NCBI GenBank assembly: GCA_047619485.1
Contig: JBLHKE010000527.1
Location: 1 to 5,669, forward strand
Direction: 5' to 3'
Source: JBLHKE01 sp047619485
GTDB taxonomy: Bacteria; Verrucomicrobiota; Verrucomicrobiia; Verrucomicrobiales; DEV007
DNA: 5,669 nt
Below, piece after piece: positions 4,174-5,669 of the stretch. Each line of letters begins with the position of its first letter. Within the stretch, counting starts at the first letter, position 1. Under the pieces are notes generated by a model that saw only the letters and a list, made by a program, of their open reading frames with translations, did no database searches and was not told the DNA's origin. Made by a program: the position numbers and the translations under genes.

Positions 4174-5669
4174 TCACGCTATTTGTCTCAGGACAGGTGG
4201 TGCGGTCGGTGCCGATTGATTATGGCGCGCAGGTGCGACCGGTGTTGGAGGCGAACTGCTTCAAGTGCCACGGCGAGAAAAAACAGAAGGGCGAGCTGCG
4301 ACTCGATACGCTCTCGGGTAGTCTGCACGATGACCGGCAGGCGGCCGAGCGCTGGCATGATGTGCGCGAGGCACTGCAACTCGGCGAGATGCCGCCCGAG
4401 GACGAGCCGCCTCTGGCTGATGGCGATCGGCAGGCGCTGATCGGATGGATCGATCAGGAGATCGACGCGCTGGTCGCGGCGAGCAAGAACACTGACGGCC
4501 GCGTCGTCCTGCGACGAATGAACCGCGTTGAATACCAGAACACGATGCGCGACCTAATCGGCATCAATACGGAGTTTGCGAAAAATTTACCGCCGGAGGG
4601 ATTGTCGGAGGACGGCTTCCAGAACAACGGCTCGGCGCTGCAGATGTCCGATCTACAATTGGAATACTACCTCGAGGCGGCGCGCGACGCGTTGCGGAGT
4701 GCGATCGTAAGCGGGCCAGCGCCTGAGGTCTTCACCCACACCATCACCAAGACGACGGTCGACAAAGGCCGCGGTAGCGCGGTGCTCGACGACGACCAAC
4801 AGTTCATCGCTAAGCTCCTGACCTACCCGAGCGAGGGTGAATTTCTCATCCGGGCGAAGGCGCGCGCCAAGTTCGTCAATGGCCGCGGTTACCCGCAACT
4901 GCGCGCGGCAGTCGGGTATCGTGCCGACGTGCAGGCACCGCGCGCATTCATGGAGCCGGTCGACGTGAGTAGCGAGGATTGGCAGAGCTTCGAGTTTCGC
5001 GATCGCATCGAGCACTTCCCGCTGCCGAGCAAGACGCAGAGCAAATTCCCTGGCCTGCTGGTGTGGCTCGACAACGCCTACGCCGAAGGGCACGACAAGC
5101 CGCTTAAGCCGAAGAGGAAGAAAAAACCGAAAAAGAAAAAGGGGAGCAAAGACGACATCGCTGTCGCAGGGTTAGAAGAGCAAGCGGTGGCGCTCACCTA
5201 CCCGACGATCGAGATCGAATCGATGCAATTCACCGGGCCGATCTTTGAGCAATGGCCACCGCGACATCACAGACGCATCCTGTTCGAGGATCCGCGCCGC
5301 GAGACCGACCAGCCGGCCTATGTGGCTGCGGTGATCAGGCAATTCATGCAGCGCGCATTCCGGCGACCGGTCGAGCGCGATGAGGTCGCGCCGTATCAGA
5401 GTTTTTTCCAGAAGGCGCGCGCTGGTGACACGTCGTTTGAGGAAGCGATCCGTGAGGCGCTGGCGATGGTGTTGATCTCGCCAGATTTTCTCTATTTGGT
5501 CGAGCCATCTGGAAACACCAAACGGCGGGTTAACGATTGGGAGTTGGCCTCGCGCTTGTCCTACTTCCTATGGAGCACGATGCCGGACCAGCGATTGTAT
5601 GCACTCGCGAAATCGGGGACGCTGCGCGAGCCGGACGTGCTGCGGGCGGAAGTTGAACGGATGTTGGAG
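4146..5669 (+). CDS. exported cytochrome c-like PSCyt1/PSD3/PSD5/PSD4 (DUF1592) protein, C-terminus cut by window edge
   Basis: 508 residues are present and the frame is open at the edge. The start MRLFSYLLLFTLFVSG is a signal peptide, so the protein is exported. Domains in order: PSCyt1 haem-binding region (about 25-110) with Cys38-x-x-Cys41-His42 (NCFKCHG) and a likely distal methionine, Met82, in GEMPPED; PSD3/DUF1587 (about 122-186, LRRMNRVEYQNTMRDLIGI); a beta-rich middle (about 195-370) ending IEIESMQFTGPIFEQWPP; PSD5/DUF1595 (about 391-452, FMQRAFRRPVERDE, then LISPDFLYLVE); and the start of PSD4/DUF1592 (from about 463, ASRLSYFLWSTMPD). PSCyt3/DUF1588 and PSD2/DUF1585 normally follow, so perhaps 250-350 residues are missing. 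Proteins of this type are abundant in Planctomycetota and Verrucomicrobiota, usually beside a DUF1552 gene. They have been linked to polysaccharide use, but the reaction is not established. A lysine-rich insert occupies residues 318-335. ATG 4146 is chosen because the signal peptide begins there and no other start codon exists between it and the upstream in-frame TGA. There is no clear Shine-Dalgarno. Confidence 0.95.
   Translation, partial: MRLFSYLLLFTLFVSGQVVRSVPIDYGAQVRPVLEANCFKCHGEKKQKGELRLDTLSGSLHDDRQAAERWHDVREALQLGEMPPEDEPPLADGDRQALIGWIDQEIDALVAASKNTDGRVVLRRMNRVEYQNTMRDLIGINTEFAKNLPPEGLSEDGFQNNGSALQMSDLQLEYYLEAARDALRSAIVSGPAPEVFTHTITKTTVDKGRGSAVLDDDQQFIAKLLTYPSEGEFLIRAKARAKFVNGRGYPQLRAAVGYRADVQAPRAFMEPVDVSSEDWQSFEFRDRIEHFPLPSKTQSKFPGLLVWLDNAYAEGHDKPLKPKRKKKPKKKKGSKDDIAVAGLEEQAVALTYPTIEIESMQFTGPIFEQWPPRHHRRILFEDPRRETDQPAYVAAVIRQFMQRAFRRPVERDEVAPYQSFFQKARAGDTSFEEAIREALAMVLISPDFLYLVEPSGNTKRRVNDWELASRLSYFLWSTMPDQRLYALAKSGTLREPDVLRAEVERMLE

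Noticed and set aside
4653..5093. 146-codon frame on the minus strand
   Set aside because: It lies opposite the PSCyt/PSD gene, whose frame carries CxxCH, DUF1587, DUF1595 and DUF1592 signatures without a break.

Overview
The window looks like chromosomal DNA from a GC-rich member of the Planctomycetota–Verrucomicrobiota group, probably Verrucomicrobiota. The main evidence is the right-hand gene, a large cytochrome c-like protein with the PSCyt1/PSD3/PSD5/PSD4 domain set (DUF1587, DUF1595, DUF1592) that is expanded almost only in these phyla. Genes without clear Shine-Dalgarno sequences and a long, repeat-rich intergenic region fit the same group. The phylum is an inference, because there is no rRNA or marker gene here.

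Layout, left to right. (1) 1-1157, minus strand: an AlgI-like membrane-bound O-acyltransferase (MBOAT) that starts at a GTG and runs off the left edge, so its C-terminus is missing. (2) About 1158-2186: roughly 1 kb without a convincing gene but full of structure. It holds a G-quadruplex-type tract, a perfect 17-bp inverted repeat built on a GTTAAA-like hexamer, several more hairpins, and an AT-rich island bounded by a 10-bp inverted repeat. (3) 2125-2184 then 2187-2471: an inverted repeat of the 'CCACGAATGGACACGAAT' kind, followed within 3 bases by the C-terminal half of a DUF434/DUF5616-type gene. That gene has lost its 5' part and carries one in-frame stop, so it is a pseudogene. (4) 2497-2553: two more copies of the motif seen in the 1272-1327 hairpin. 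(5) 2600-3718, minus strand: an FHA-domain protein with a coiled coil, a long Pro/Gln/Ala-rich tail and a basic C-terminus. (6) 3719-4145: a divergent intergenic region with a candidate promoter, a near-perfect 20-bp palindrome and a possible unrecognised gene relic. (7) 4146-5669, plus strand: the secreted PSCyt/PSD protein, cut by the right edge at residue 508.

The three real genes do not form one pathway. The MBOAT probably acetylates an exported polysaccharide with partners to the left of the window. The FHA protein is a cytoplasmic phosphothreonine-reading scaffold. The PSCyt/PSD protein is an exported haem protein whose usual partner, a DUF1552 gene, would lie to the right. No complete new system is visible. 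The least explained material is the repeat-dense region 1158-2553, which looks like a site where small mobile or repeat elements accumulated and an older gene was broken.
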